From: Neopestalotiopsis rosae
Lineage: Eukaryota > Ascomycota > Sordariomycetes > Amphisphaeriales > Sporocadaceae
DNA length: 64,000 bases
Reading direction: 5' to 3'
Assembly (NCBI GenBank): GCA_023078685.1
Contig: JALGAS010000005.1
Span: 3,658,001-3,722,000 of the forward strand
The stretch's first letter is position 1. Each line of letters begins with the position of its first letter. Shown one piece after another: positions 10,607 to 21,207 of this stretch. The notes beneath the pieces are model-generated. The model was not told the DNA's origin. It saw only the letters and a program-made list of their open reading frames with translations, and made no database searches. The translations under genes were made by a program, and so were the position numbers.

Positions 10607-11470
10607 ATGGCGGCAACTAATTCAGACCCGCCCACGCCCCTCTTCTGGACCCTAATCCTCATAATCACCGCCCTCTGCCTTACACTGGTGGTGGCCGCGC
10701 AGATCGCCGCGAGATACTCGAGCGCCTACATGGCCGCGCCGCGCGAGATCGTGACCTTTATCGACACGATTGACGATTCCATCCACGAGAACGAGAGCTA
10801 CGACCGGGACGTGGCGCGGGTGCAGCGCCTCGAGGACAAGGTGCGCCTCGGCCGCCTGCTCCGCGAGATTCAAAAGAGCGGCGACGACCTGCGCGAGGCC
10901 CTCAACGGCCTGCTGGTCGATACCGACGAGCACACGACGGAGCTGCGCACCTCGGCCCGCATCCTCTGGGCCGGCCACCGCAAGGAGCTCGAGGAGCGGA
11001 TACGCCGTCTGGATCTCCTGCGCATGCGCTTCCTGACCGTCTACATGGGCATCATCGCCACGTCCCTGAGCCACCGCGACAAGCAGGCCAAGGAGTCGGA
11101 GAGGCTGTCCCAGATCGCCGCCGCGAGGAACATACCGCCGCCGCCGCCGCTGCCCCGCAGCCTGTCCGAGAACCTCAAGACGACGGAGCTCATGAAGAAG
11201 AAGCCCTCGCTGCGCCGCCTGCGCGGCCCGTCCATAGGCCACAGCGAAAAGGTGGCGCCGCCGCAGCGCATGGGCTGGATGGGCGTCGTGGCCGAGCTGC
11301 AGCGGTCGCCCATCCTCCAGCGGCGGCACGCCTCCATCGAGAGCGCCATGCGGTCCCCGCTGCTGACGCCCCTGGGCAGTCCCGTGCCGACCTTTGGCAG
11401 CGGCAACGACGTGGCCCCGCCGCCTTTCAGCCTCGATGAGTTGACGGAGAAGGGAGGCCGAGATTTATAA
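10607..11470 (+). CDS. conserved-looking fungal membrane protein, function unknown
   Basis: Single exon, 287 residues; I do not recognise the family. There is one clear membrane segment near the N-terminus (about residues 12-34, rich in Leu, Ile, Thr, Val), so it is probably a signal-anchored protein with a large soluble part. Residues about 45-190 are rich in Glu, Arg and Leu with heptad-like spacing (RLEDKVRLGRLLREIQKSGD), suggesting a helical or coiled-coil domain. The C-terminal third is basic and proline-rich (PPPPPLPRSLSENL) and looks disordered. The ATG context is CACAAAAATGGC, preceded by a short A run. The strong GC bias at third positions supports real coding. It lies alone between BUD32 and a convergent CMD-domain gene. 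Confidence 0.75.
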   Translation: MAATNSDPPTPLFWTLILIITALCLTLVVAAQIAARYSSAYMAAPREIVTFIDTIDDSIHENESYDRDVARVQRLEDKVRLGRLLREIQKSGDDLREALNGLLVDTDEHTTELRTSARILWAGHRKELEERIRRLDLLRMRFLTVYMGIIATSLSHRDKQAKESERLSQIAAARNIPPPPPLPRSLSENLKTTELMKKKPSLRRLRGPSIGHSEKVAPPQRMGWMGVVAELQRSPILQRRHASIESAMRSPLLTPLGSPVPTFGSGNDVAPPPFSLDELTEKGGRDL

Positions 11471-11944
11471 CGAATTTTACGACCGGAATACGTGTTTGCA
11501 TGACGTATGAATGACACTGGGGCATTTAAAATTTTCAATTTTTGGGGGTCATATTGAGCGTTGAATACCCTTTTAATGTATTAAATATCAGTTTCGCCTT
11601 TTTCTTCTTTAACTTCCGATTTTATTATCCTGGGTAACCCTCAGGTCAAGATATAGCCTGTTTCAATGGACTTTTACATTTGATATTATTCGATTTATCT
11701 TAAGAGTTTTGATCTGGCAAAGTGGCATGTAATTCACCAATTGTGTATAAGAGACAGCATATAAAGACGTGTAACATCAGATCTTCAGCATTATGGCTTG
11801 CATGTGCATTTACATTTACATTTACATCACCAAGTAACAAGCATTTTGACATGATTATAAATATTTTGAGTTTATTCTTTGAGACATGAGTATACACCTC
11901 CGTCTCGCTTGTCACTTGTCGTGATACCTAGTATATAATCATGA
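11471..11944. other. convergent intergenic region
   Basis: AT-rich DNA between the 3' ends of two convergent genes. It holds a small CATTTA direct repeat, about four copies, at 11805-11826. Nothing else is seen. Confidence 0.55.
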
Positions 11945-12804
11945 CTAGTGCAAAGGATCATTTGGTCCAGTTGCATTTCTCTCGCCAACTTGAATTACGT
12001 GTTATTAGCAACAGAACCACAGTTATCAATTTCTTCGAAGCGCCCAGACAAAACCCAAACATGAGCACCAGAGAAAGGAGGAATAAGAAATAATAACTCA
12101 CCATCGAGCGCAACCAGGAACCGACTGACACAGTTGTAGCAGCTCACCGTAGCCACAATCTCCACGACCTCCTTGTCGCTGAAATACTTGCGGGCCTCGG
12201 CAAAGGTCTCGTCGGCGACGCTCACCTTGCGCGTCATCTCGTCGGTGAGGCGCAGCACCGCCCACTCCCGATCGCCGAGCCCGACCTCGGCGCGCTGGCT
12301 CGCCGTCACCGAGTCGAGATCCTCGGCTTTCACCAGCTCCATGGCCTCGGCCGACACGCCGCCTTTCACGGCCAGGGGGGCGTGGTGTCCCCACTCGTAC
12401 CAGGCGCGGTTGCACACGGCGACCCGGGAGATGGCCAGCTCCCGGACCGCGTCCGAGAGGGTCGTCTTGGTCCGCACGGCGCCCAGGAACGAGTTCCAGC
12501 CGTCGGCTACGGCGGGCGAGTGCAGCAGCGCCAGGTCCAGCGGCTGCAGGGGGCGGGGGGCGCGGCGCTCCTTGATCCGGTCCACGATGGCTAGCTCGGC
12601 CGGGTCCGTCGTGGTAGGCGGGTCGGGGGTGTAGGGGACGCGCATCTTGGCTGTGGGCGTGGTGGTGAAGGTGCGCTGTGAGAGGTAGCTTGGATGGGAG
12701 AAGTAGTTCTTCTTGTGACCTTGTCCGCAACGAGTAGTATTACGGATCAAATGAGACGCCGATAGAGTGCGAGATGAATTGAGTAAGTTGAGATGAGGAG
12801 GCAT
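11945..12804 (-). CDS. carboxymuconolactone decarboxylase / AhpD-like protein
   Basis: A member of the CMD/AhpD fold, a helical family that includes gamma-carboxymuconolactone decarboxylase and alkylhydroperoxidase-like proteins; the fungal branch has mostly unknown substrates. Exons 12102-12804 and 11945-11988 give 248 residues. The second exon completes the core as ALDVGERNATGPND, and the intron (GTGAGT...TCAAG) has a good CTAAT branch region. Visible core elements are ELAISRVAVCNRAWYEWGHH and VSCYNCVSRFLVALD, the latter with a CYNC pair in the redox-Cys position of AhpD. A second in-frame ATG at 12645 gives 195 residues and is where family similarity begins. The longer form adds a basic, Ser/Thr-rich leader ending QRTFTTTPTAK that resembles a mitochondrial presequence. 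Start site and location are therefore uncertain. Confidence 0.85.
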
Positions 12805-13360
12805 GAGCCGAAGTCGCTGCGGTGTTGTTACCAAAAGTTAATATCTCATGAGATGTATCACCCCCGCGATCTTGTGAGTAACCTCGGCGGGCAATCGTGG
12901 GGCCTCAGGTCCCGAATTTCGGAGCCGGGCGTTGTCTGCGGAATATAGCTTAAGCGGGATCGCGGAGTGCGGAGAGGCTCGGAATAGCGTTGAGTAGTAT
13001 AAGCTTAACTTCGACTTATATGTCATCGCATATTGAATGAAGTCCCGCTAATTACTCGGTCAACGTCTGGTAAAGAATGACTTCCACCAATAATTGGAAA
13101 AGATCATTGGCATATTATATTTTGATATATCAGATTGAGTACATTATCAGAATAATCCAAAAACATTGAGATTTGACGGTTGTGTGCGTAGGATCTGCTT
13201 TCTATGGATCCATATTCCAATTTCTATTCATGCAGCTTTCTGTGACTCGCGATGCACACTGCAACTTCATATGTGCAAAGCTTGCACGGGAACGCCAATA
13301 TTTCCGTAACTTGTATGTTTTGCGATGCACTGCGGTCCTCCCACACAGGTGAATAATGAC
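12805..13360. other. no gene seen
   Basis: About 550 nt between the start of the CMD gene and the 3' end of the MFS gene, AT-rich towards 13020-13200. It should hold the CMD promoter. No coding region or repeat is seen. Confidence 0.5.
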
Positions 13361-15820
13361 TCAAGCCTCGATCTCTCCCGGCGCCTTCTTGCGGATATCC
13401 ACCCAGCCCATCCCCCAAGAAGCGGCGAAACATATCCCACCGACCGCCACCAGCATGTAAAACACGGCATTGATGCTCTTCGAGTATGCGAGCAGCAAGC
13501 CTCCAAGTTCCGGGCTACCAGCTGGCAGCAGAGCCCGTACCGCTTCGGCGCTTCCACCTGCTGCGAGCGCCGCCTCGGGGCTCACCGATGGTGCTAGAAG
13601 CAAGACCTGCTGAGCCAGTGTCTGTGTGAAGATGGCGTTTCCCACGATATTCGAGATGGCCGCCATCAGGCTTTGCACAAACACCAGGAAGGCCATGACG
13701 ACTGCATTCTGGGCTGGCGTGACCGCGTTTTGCATCGAGATCACAGCCTATAAATCATGAGTTCTTGGTTCAAAAGCTGACATGACATGGCTGTGGGAGA
13801 GTTTTCGAGGGAAATTGAGCATAACTTACTGTTTGTAGCGCCATTCCACGTAGACCAAAGAGTATTTGATATCCGATCCACTCTGCTGTTGAAGTATTCG
13901 GACCCCAGGTTGATATGAGACCACAGGCAACGGCCGTCACGGCTGCGCCAAGGATACCAAATGGAAGATAGTACCCGAGTCTTGTCACTAAATAGAACAT
14001 GGATCAGTCTCCAAGCTTTTGTCTCATCATCAAATGTGATATCATGGACAACACGATAAGCCAAGTGCTTGGTAAAAATATGCGAAGGGTGGACCCGACT
14101 TACCAAGAGCACCAGATATAATCAAGGTCAGCAGCTGAGTCAGAATAGAGGGTAGCGTGTAAACACCACTGAGCGAAGGACCAACGCCCTTGACAGCCTG
14201 AAAAAAGATGGGAATATAAGTGGCCCCAACAGCATTGGTAATGAAGAGGAAGCAGTTGTGAATAGTACTTGTCCACACGATCCGTTTCTTCACGAGGTGG
14301 AAAGGTATGAGAGCATTTTCGCCAACATGGCATTCCCAGAAGGCGAACAGAATCGATGTCACGCCAGAACCGACAAACAAACCAATGACGATGGGCGAGC
14401 TCCAGCCATACTCGTCTGATCCCCACTGCAATGCAAGGAGGAACATGACAGTAGCTGGCGCAAATAGTGCGCAGCCTGTAAGATCGAGATTCGGTATAAT
14501 ACTGCGGAACAGTGCAAGTGAAAATGGTGGCTTGAGTGTCTCATCTGGTATGTGTGTCAAGCACAGAAACAGTACGGAAACTGCACCAATCGGGAGGTTG
14601 CTATAAAAACCTAAAACATGTCAGTCAAGAAGCAAAGAGTGTACGGATCCCCCAAGCATGAGGGTCAATATACTCACACCATCGCCATGTTGCGTATTGC
14701 GTCAAGACACCACCGATAAGTGGACCGACAACTATGCCAATCTGGCCGACTAAAAATGATCATTAGTCTATCGTAGATCCCTCACGTCGATAGTTTATAC
14801 TGACTTGCAAATACAATACCAGTATACACTATAAGCAATGACTTTACATTAGCACCGACGATTTCCATGCAGCCATGTTATTGACAACTCACAAGGCCGC
14901 TTCTGTAAAGGCACTGCGCCTGCAATGAGCGTCAACGCCCCATTCTCCAAGCCTGAAGTTCCAAGCCCGGCAACGGTACGACCGATAATGAAGAAGGTCG
15001 ATGAAGTCGCAACACCACAGAGCAAGGAGCCGACTTCAAAAATGGCGACAAAGACCAGGAAAGTTCGCTTGGCGCTGAGATAGGTGTATAGCTTTCCGGT
15101 GAGAGGCTGAAGAGCGGCACTATGAAGAATTTACATCAATACCCCATTTTGCATATGAAGTGAAAAGTTTGGAAATTTTGGTGTCGCAGTAATCTGGGTA
15201 AGAGCAGGCCAAATGCTTACCATGAAAGCTGGTAAGCTCCTCCATACCATCCAACACTGTCATGATACATAGGTTAGCGGAGCTCTTATGCTTGTATGAC
15301 TCTGTACATACTCTTGTAGTCTATGAAAGTCACTCGTTATGTAGGGAATGGCCTAGATAGTGGGCCGAATAGATGTTCGTCAGCGATTTAACCGTTGGGC
15401 CTTAAACCATGATCGTTGTGGAATTGACAATGTAAGGAAATGGGGCGGGCATAAAATCTGATGATTGCACATGCTCACCGTAGCGATGATACTGAAATCT
15501 AGTAAGACAATGAAGAAGACGGAAACGATGCCAAAAAGGGCAGCAAAGAGCTTGTAACCACTGATGTATTCCTCATCCTCCCTACCGAAGTCGTCCGAAG
15601 CGGTAGGATTTGCGGTGATGCCTGCCGCGGCCGGAACAGTGTCTGATGCGGGAATTCCAAGAGCAGGCTTTTCAAGATCTGTGAGAGTCTTCTCCGGTGT
15701 GTTCATAATTGCCTCCGGTGCCGTCTCTTCTGTTTGGTGCTGTTGCGTTTTCTCCGTAGATGGCTGCGGCGAGTCCAATCCATCTTCAAGCTTTGATGAC
15801 AATTTGGGAGACACTGCCAT
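13361..15820 (-). CDS. MFS multidrug/toxin exporter, DHA14 type
   Basis: A proton-driven drug:H+ antiporter of the 14-helix DHA class in the plasma or vacuolar membrane. Relatives export toxins and azoles (TRI12/TOXA-type pumps). Nine exons: 15479-15820, 15312-15352, 15221-15256, 14893-15119, 14805-14828, 14678-14749, 14104-14610, 13830-13987, 13361-13747. They sum to 1,794 nt, or 597 residues. A charged cytosolic leader of about 90 residues precedes the first helix. Diagnostic blocks are [41 protein letters not shown] (motif A region) and [20 protein letters not shown] followed by [14 protein letters not shown] (motif C region). Exon 5 is only 24 nt, and exons 2 and 3 are 41 and 36 nt. No biosynthetic gene is adjacent, so the substrate is unknown. 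High confidence in family and model. Confidence 0.9.
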
Positions 15821-16299
15821 GCTTTAAAAGTATGATCTGAGGCCTTCGTTTGCTCCTACAATCTGTGCAAAGCGTGTTGAGCTTAGGTAGAGAGGCCAAA
15901 AAGAAATATGATAGGATGTTAGTGGGGAGTTCTTCAGAGGGTTGCCCGGTGACCTTAGCAGTATTCCGAACCCCGACTTGCCAAGAGACAGAGCGCTGCA
16001 CCTTCCCGCGGCGCTCGCATACTCTTTCCACTATCCACCATGAATTGTCAAATCTCCAATGTGGCAAAAACTCGCAAAATGGGTATAAACCGGGAAACTA
16101 TACAAACGTGACTCATCGGCTCCGAAAGCAAGATAATAGAGAAAAAAAAGGAAAAGAAGAAGGATTAGCTTTTACTTGATCATTGCACTAATACAAGCAA
16201 CACATTCTCATTTTACTCTTTGAATCTGAGTACACTTTCTTCGGAACCTCCTGGTGGAGAGACGTATTTGAATGACAGGCTATCTATCTATATGATGAC
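15821..16299. other. no gene seen (MFS promoter region)
   Basis: About 480 nt upstream of the MFS exporter and downstream of the DUF6536 gene on the same strand. No coding region is supported. The stretch should carry the exporter promoter. Confidence 0.5.
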
Positions 16300-19200
16300 T
16301 CAGGCATATTTTTCTTTTTCTATTGGTGGTGACACATTATCTTCCTCCACGCCAAAGCCCAGATGTCCATATGGTTGGTTGTCATTCTCGAACTCGGTAT
16401 AGAACTCTGGCGGCATCTGCACAACGCCCCATCGCACTCTACTGCGGGCGATCTGCTCATACACATCCTCTTTTGCCATGATGGGTGTCTGCCGGCCACT
16501 GAGCAGGCTGGCCTGTGATGTATGTCTGCTGAAGTCGCGCATCTCAAAGTTTTCGCTTACTGGGCGGCTGCTGTGGGGAGTCGAGAGGTTCTGGTTGTCC
16601 CAGTCTGCGAGTTGTAGAGAGTTGCGCTTCACTTTTTGCGTGTCGCCCAGGGGAGAGTACGGCGGCGGCGGTGCCTCAAGTCTCGAAGGAAGCCACCTCC
16701 ACGATCTTCGATTTGACTTGATCGACTCATTGGAGTATGAGACTCCTCTTCTTGCCGCGTTCGACACGGCAGACACATGACAAGCAGCGCTGATGGCGAT
16801 TGAATTGCTGCCCACGTTGATGGAGCCGGTAGGTAGTCTCTTGAAGGACAGCGCGATTGGGACGGTGACAAGCGTGAGTGCGACCACCAGCATTAGTAGT
16901 AAAGACCAGGCCGAGTAGCCGACTACAACAATGGTGTCGTCGGGGAGGCTGGCATCGTGCTCGGAATCCACAAAGCCGTTATTGAAGTAGCCTGGGGCGC
17001 ATAAACAATTAGAAATATATCAAGAGCGCGTCAATGCAGAGTCGGTTACTTACCCCCAGCAGAGACAAATACATAGATGGTGTTGGACAAGATCCAATGT
17101 AGTAGTATGCTACAGAGGATGAGTGGTATGGAGTATTTGTACGGAAGTTGTAATCTGTAGGTTGAAAATTGCTCGCCTCTGTGCTTATTAGCATTTCTTC
17201 TTCTTCGAGTATTCCTTCAAATCGCGCTTACTTTGGATCGGTGACACGGAGCGGATAGTATCCTTGACTGTAGCTGGCCCACTCTTTTGCCATTTGTAGC
17301 CTCGTAAATAAGTTGTTGTAAGCGAGGTAGCAGAAAGAGAGCAAGAGTTGTGGGCTGTTAGCAGTCAACACAGCTGACGAAAAATCCCACTGAATTACGT
17401 TGATGAACGGATTCGAATCGCTTTCCAAAACCTCTCCACTTCTGTATACATGTCAGATATCCATGCAGATATAGGTAACATGGCAAGGCAGTGAGTGCAC
17501 TTACAGATGACCCAAGCCACTCATGGCTGAATTCAGGAAGAAGGAAATCACTCCTATACCCACAGCGAAGAGTGCATAGCTCGAGAACCAGACTGAAATG
17601 GGCACAGCCCGGGCGCGACGATGCAAGTGCGCCACCCATTCTCTTGGACCGTGGATTTTGGGAGCGTTGTAGTTCGAACTCGAAAACCAGGCCGAGATGG
17701 GCTCAGTCCTGGCGCGATGATACACGAGTGCCACCCATTCTTTTGGACCATGCATTTGAGGGGCATTGTAGCTTGAGGATGGCCTCCGGATATCTCGCTG
17801 TCCAACCGTGCACATTCCTACGGTTGTATGATCTGGATGCTCGATGAAAGAGACAACGGCATCTCCCAGAGTAACAAGTGGAGCCTGGTCGCGGCGGGCG
17901 AGCACAACAGTGACAACAACAGCCGTGACCGTCTTGGCGAGCACACAAATCGTCACTGCGAGCAGTAAGACGTTTGATATGCCAACGTGACAAGTCTGCT
18001 CGACGTGCTCGGTTAAGCAATAGCTGACCGTCAAGTTGGAGGCTCCAGGGGTAAGTCCGTTCGTAAAATTATTCGGAGGGTAATAATACGGCCAGTAATC
18101 ATAATCGCGGTTCATGGTGTTGTTCACCTCGTTCAAAGTTGTATCATCGAAGAAAGCAATCATCCACGGATCATTGTCCGTTTTTTTATCGATTGGTCCA
18201 AGCCTGCCCTCAGATTTGCCCCACGAACCGGTACATGTGTCTCCACATGTCACGCCCGTCGTCAATTCATAAGATGCCGTCATCTAAAGTCTCGTTAGTG
18301 AGTGATAGCGACACATTGCGGCTTCTGCGATATGGTGAGAAATCTCTCGTCCTCGCATTTCTCTGATTCAACGTACCGAGCATGGTCCAGCCCACCAGAG
18401 CGAGTTTGTTTCATTTCCTGGAAGTATAGGATCCCACAATTCGGTCTGGTTTGCCAGCAAATGCCACACTTCGTCACGAATCCACCCGTCTTTCTTGTCC
18501 ACAACAACAATCACATTGCGGTGTTCTTTCAGGCCGTTACACTACAGAGTAAGCAGTCATTCATTAGCATGTGCCTTTTTTTTTTTTTTTTTTTTTTTTT
18601 TCCCAATATAGGGGAGTCATCATCTATATGGACGTTGTGGCTTTGGATTAGGGGAAAGAGTCATCAGTGCTAGGTATTGGAATCCATAGAGGCTGGGGTA
18701 CCAATTCGAAAGCCATGACGAAAGTTCTTACCGCAAAATAATAATTGTAGCAATCTTGGGCGGTCATTTTGTCCCATTGAGATCCTTGAGAAGCCATGGC
18801 AGATACGTTGCGGTGATCGATGGATGTGCGGTCACTATACCGCGTCATGTCAACACTTGCTGTGCTGGAAAGGACACTGTGCGCCGGGTCAGTTCCGTAT
18901 GTGCCATCGAACCATCCAAGAGGGATTAGGGATGCCCCTGGTGGATAGAAGGGAGTGTCGTCAATGAAACCCTCGCTCGCAATAGCCATTTGGTACTCGG
19001 AGTCACGCTGATCTGTTTGGAAGATCAGGGAGTTGAACAGCAGATGCAGAGGTATGGAAGACAGCAGCAGCAAGATCCAGCAGTATGTCTTGAACCTGCT
19101 CACTTGGAAGGCATTCCTCACTGACGGTACGCCTATGCCCATCCATGAGCCCTTTGCGTGGACCTTGTCAAGCTCGCTCCTGGAGGGCGAATTCAACACC

Positions 19201-19533
19201 TGCACTGTTCGAGGCTTCGGCATTAGCAAGTAATTTTCTTATAGCACTAGATAATTCCTTACTGAAGAAATTCGAAGATGCGAATATGGCCGTCGACACT
19301 GCGTTCAGGAGCAAATGTAGCACCACGTTGAGTTGCGCTGCGGTGCCGCCGTCGCAGGTTCCCTCGAAGAACAAGAGGGCTTTGGTGACACCATGCGACC
19401 GCCTGGCTGACACAATCAATGAGACCAACAGTATCAGTGTGATGACGCTCAGAACAACACTGTTGGTGTGTGCAGCGCGTTTCCATCCGGTCACCCTTTG
19501 CCCCCGATCATGGCCGAAGCGTACAAAGTCCAT
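16300..19533 (-). CDS. DUF6536-family multi-pass membrane protein
   Basis: A large fungal-specific membrane protein of unknown function. Seven exons: 19263-19533, 18732-19204, 18377-18541, 17505-18283, 17232-17441, 17054-17178, 16300-16991. They sum to 2,715 nt, or 904 residues. The N-terminal DUF6536 domain is recognisable by GWKRAAHTNSV, the first membrane span, NAVSTAIFASSNFFMQVLNS (joined across intron 1), DKVHAKGSWMGIG, and SSIPLHLLFNSLIF. Later blocks include ANSPQLLLSFCYLAYNNLFT and VTDPKGEQFSTYRLQLPYKY, both typical of the family. I count about seven to eight hydrophobic segments. Extracellular loops hold several N-glycosylation sequons. Odd features are a 33-codon internal tandem duplication (about residues 472-537), a 26-base A/T run in intron 2, and a PPPPYSP motif in the C-terminal tail (about residue 780). 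Function should not be guessed further. Confidence 0.88.
17581..17778 (-). repeat. 99-nt in-frame tandem duplication inside the DUF6536 gene
   Basis: Two adjacent copies, 17581-17679 and 17680-17778, differ by scattered substitutions but keep exactly 99-nt spacing. Each encodes about 33 residues containing (S/N)YNAP(Q/K)(M/I)HGP(K/R)EWVA, then a run of basic residues and PIS(A/V)WFSS. The duplication lies in the loop before a membrane span. The preserved frame and conservative changes suggest both copies are under coding constraint. Confidence 0.85.
18576..18601. repeat. 26-base poly-T run in intron 2 of the DUF6536 gene
   Basis: An uninterrupted T run on the plus strand, so A on the coding strand. 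It lies inside the long intron 18542-18731. The length may be miscounted by sequencing. It would be purine-rich in the transcript and does not form the acceptor tract. Confidence 0.9.
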
Positions 19534-21207
19534 ATCGCCCACCACCCAATTCTGGCATGTGTCCTTAGCCCACGGACGCTCACTTGCTCTGCAGTGAGCA
19601 GATCCCGACCTGGAGCTCAATTGTGCTGGTTTGTTCTGGGGCTCTCAAGACGAGCGGGCGTCTTCGGAATAGTTATTGGACAAAAGTTCGAGAGACAGCA
19701 TCAATAGTTCAGGGTTCCTACTCAACCCCTAAGCATTCTTGTCGTATGAGCATTTGTTGTCTGGGCATAGCACAGCGCATGAGACGAGTCTTAATGCATC
19801 CGAAAAGTTTGCCTCTCGACAAGAATTCCGTCCAAGACATCGGATTGGCGAAATCAAAAAGGACACTGCTGTGCCGCCTATGACATCAACTCTTGAGCCT
19901 CTAAGACATTCAGAGCCTCTCGCATCCTTGACGCGATCCATGTACGCTGCATGGCGTGGGAGTGGTACAGACGCAGGGAAGCCATGCTATGTAAGCGCAG
20001 CCCACCACAATGCGAGAATCCTTTCCAATACCTTACTTAGTGGCTTCCATAGTGGCTGGTTGATAATCCCCTAATCCTCTATTTTTAGTGCAAACCCCAA
20101 CGCTTATGCTTAATGATAGGTGGGTTGAGCGCTAATGGGAGCATTATTATGGATACTGCCGGCATCCTCCACAGATTCGCACTGCTAATTTCAAATGTGA
20201 CCAGCAGCCGCAGGCTCGTATCTACTATAACACTGGATATACACGCACTTCTGTAAAGAGCCTTAAACTTAGCAATCAAGGACTTGAAGAAAGAGGTATA
20301 ATCGGCTAAAGATCTGTTTCCAGTTGTAAAATGCGTCAGAGGCATGTCCAATAAACTGTGGCAATTTCTCTGCGGCTAGATCGACTCCTGCTGCCTTACA
20401 CACGTAGATCCACCTTGGCATGCAATATCATATCATCAATTGTCACATCATGTGCCTCAACCACTGTAGCATGCCATATGTCAGCGGTTATCTGGTGTTG
20501 TGACGCCGTGGAGACAGCAATTTCCATGATGGCTCGGAACTATACTTCCTCGCTCCGGGTACTGGATTCATTGATAAATGTTGAACTACTTCTAGTGCTT
20601 CTCAAAGATTGGAAAAGCTCATTTGAGTACGGTAGTGAGAGACTCTCATGAGTTTGCCCTTACCTTGAGTTGTTGTACTCGACAACTTACCAATCGGTCT
20701 TCGCAGACTCACATTTTGGAGAGCGATGCCGTCTGGAAATTTGGGATCTTGAAGGCTTTGGGAGTAATCGCAACCATTTGCATGATCAAAATCAAGTAAA
20801 TAGAATAGATATTTTGTCAGTGAGACCACAACAACAGTCAGTGGTAAAAGCAACAAAATCACGCGGAGAACCAAAGACGACTGGAAGATAGAACAATTTT
20901 TATTCCTGTCTATCTTCTGAAAGCAACGCAAGATCCTTGTTTGTCTCGAGATGAGAGCGCGACTATTTGCAGAATTCCCCAACTGCAACATTTCGCCCAT
21001 TTTGTACAATTGACTAGTCCATAGAGATGGACAGCCTTGTCAATCCAGTAACCACATATTGATGTAGTCAATGACATGAACCTCCAAATACAAGAACCAG
21101 AACAACGGCCTGTCATGGCATTCCCCTTGCCACGGATCATCCTTCACACTCATAATCCCTTCCTGAGCCAAGCGCATCGCGAAGCTCAAAGTAGCTGTAA
21201 GAGTTAC
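19534..21207. other. weakly coding intergenic region
   Basis: About 1.7 kb between two minus-strand genes. Apart from the candidate gene at 20488-21000 I see only short frames. Minus-strand frames at 19729-19941 and 20085-20351 have mildly protein-like composition but no recognisable family and no exons that join cleanly. A decayed gene is possible. Confidence 0.35.
20488..21000 (-). CDS. possible small single-pass membrane protein (weak model)
   Basis: A tentative model. Exons 20691-21000 and 20488-20591 give 414 nt, or 137 residues, starting MGEMLQLGNSANSR. One strong hydrophobic segment is visible (about residues 50-72, including RVILLLLPLTVVVVSL), followed by a short acidic and aromatic stretch with a single Cys. 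The intron uses GTAAGT and ends CACTAG. Another donor, GTGAGT, lies 22 nt upstream at 20712 and would give a different second exon. I recognise no family. It may be a decaying gene or a chance hydrophobic frame. Confidence 0.25.

Noticed and set aside
10652..11329. 225-codon minus-strand frame opposite the 10.6-kb gene
   Set aside because: Low-complexity Arg/Ala/Leu composition typical of antisense to a GC-rich exon. The plus strand has a membrane span, good start context and coherent composition.
13361..19533. MFS exporter plus DUF6536 gene as a secondary-metabolite cluster
   Set aside because: No synthase, cyclase, P450 or cluster regulator nearby; the genes are simply adjacent on one strand.
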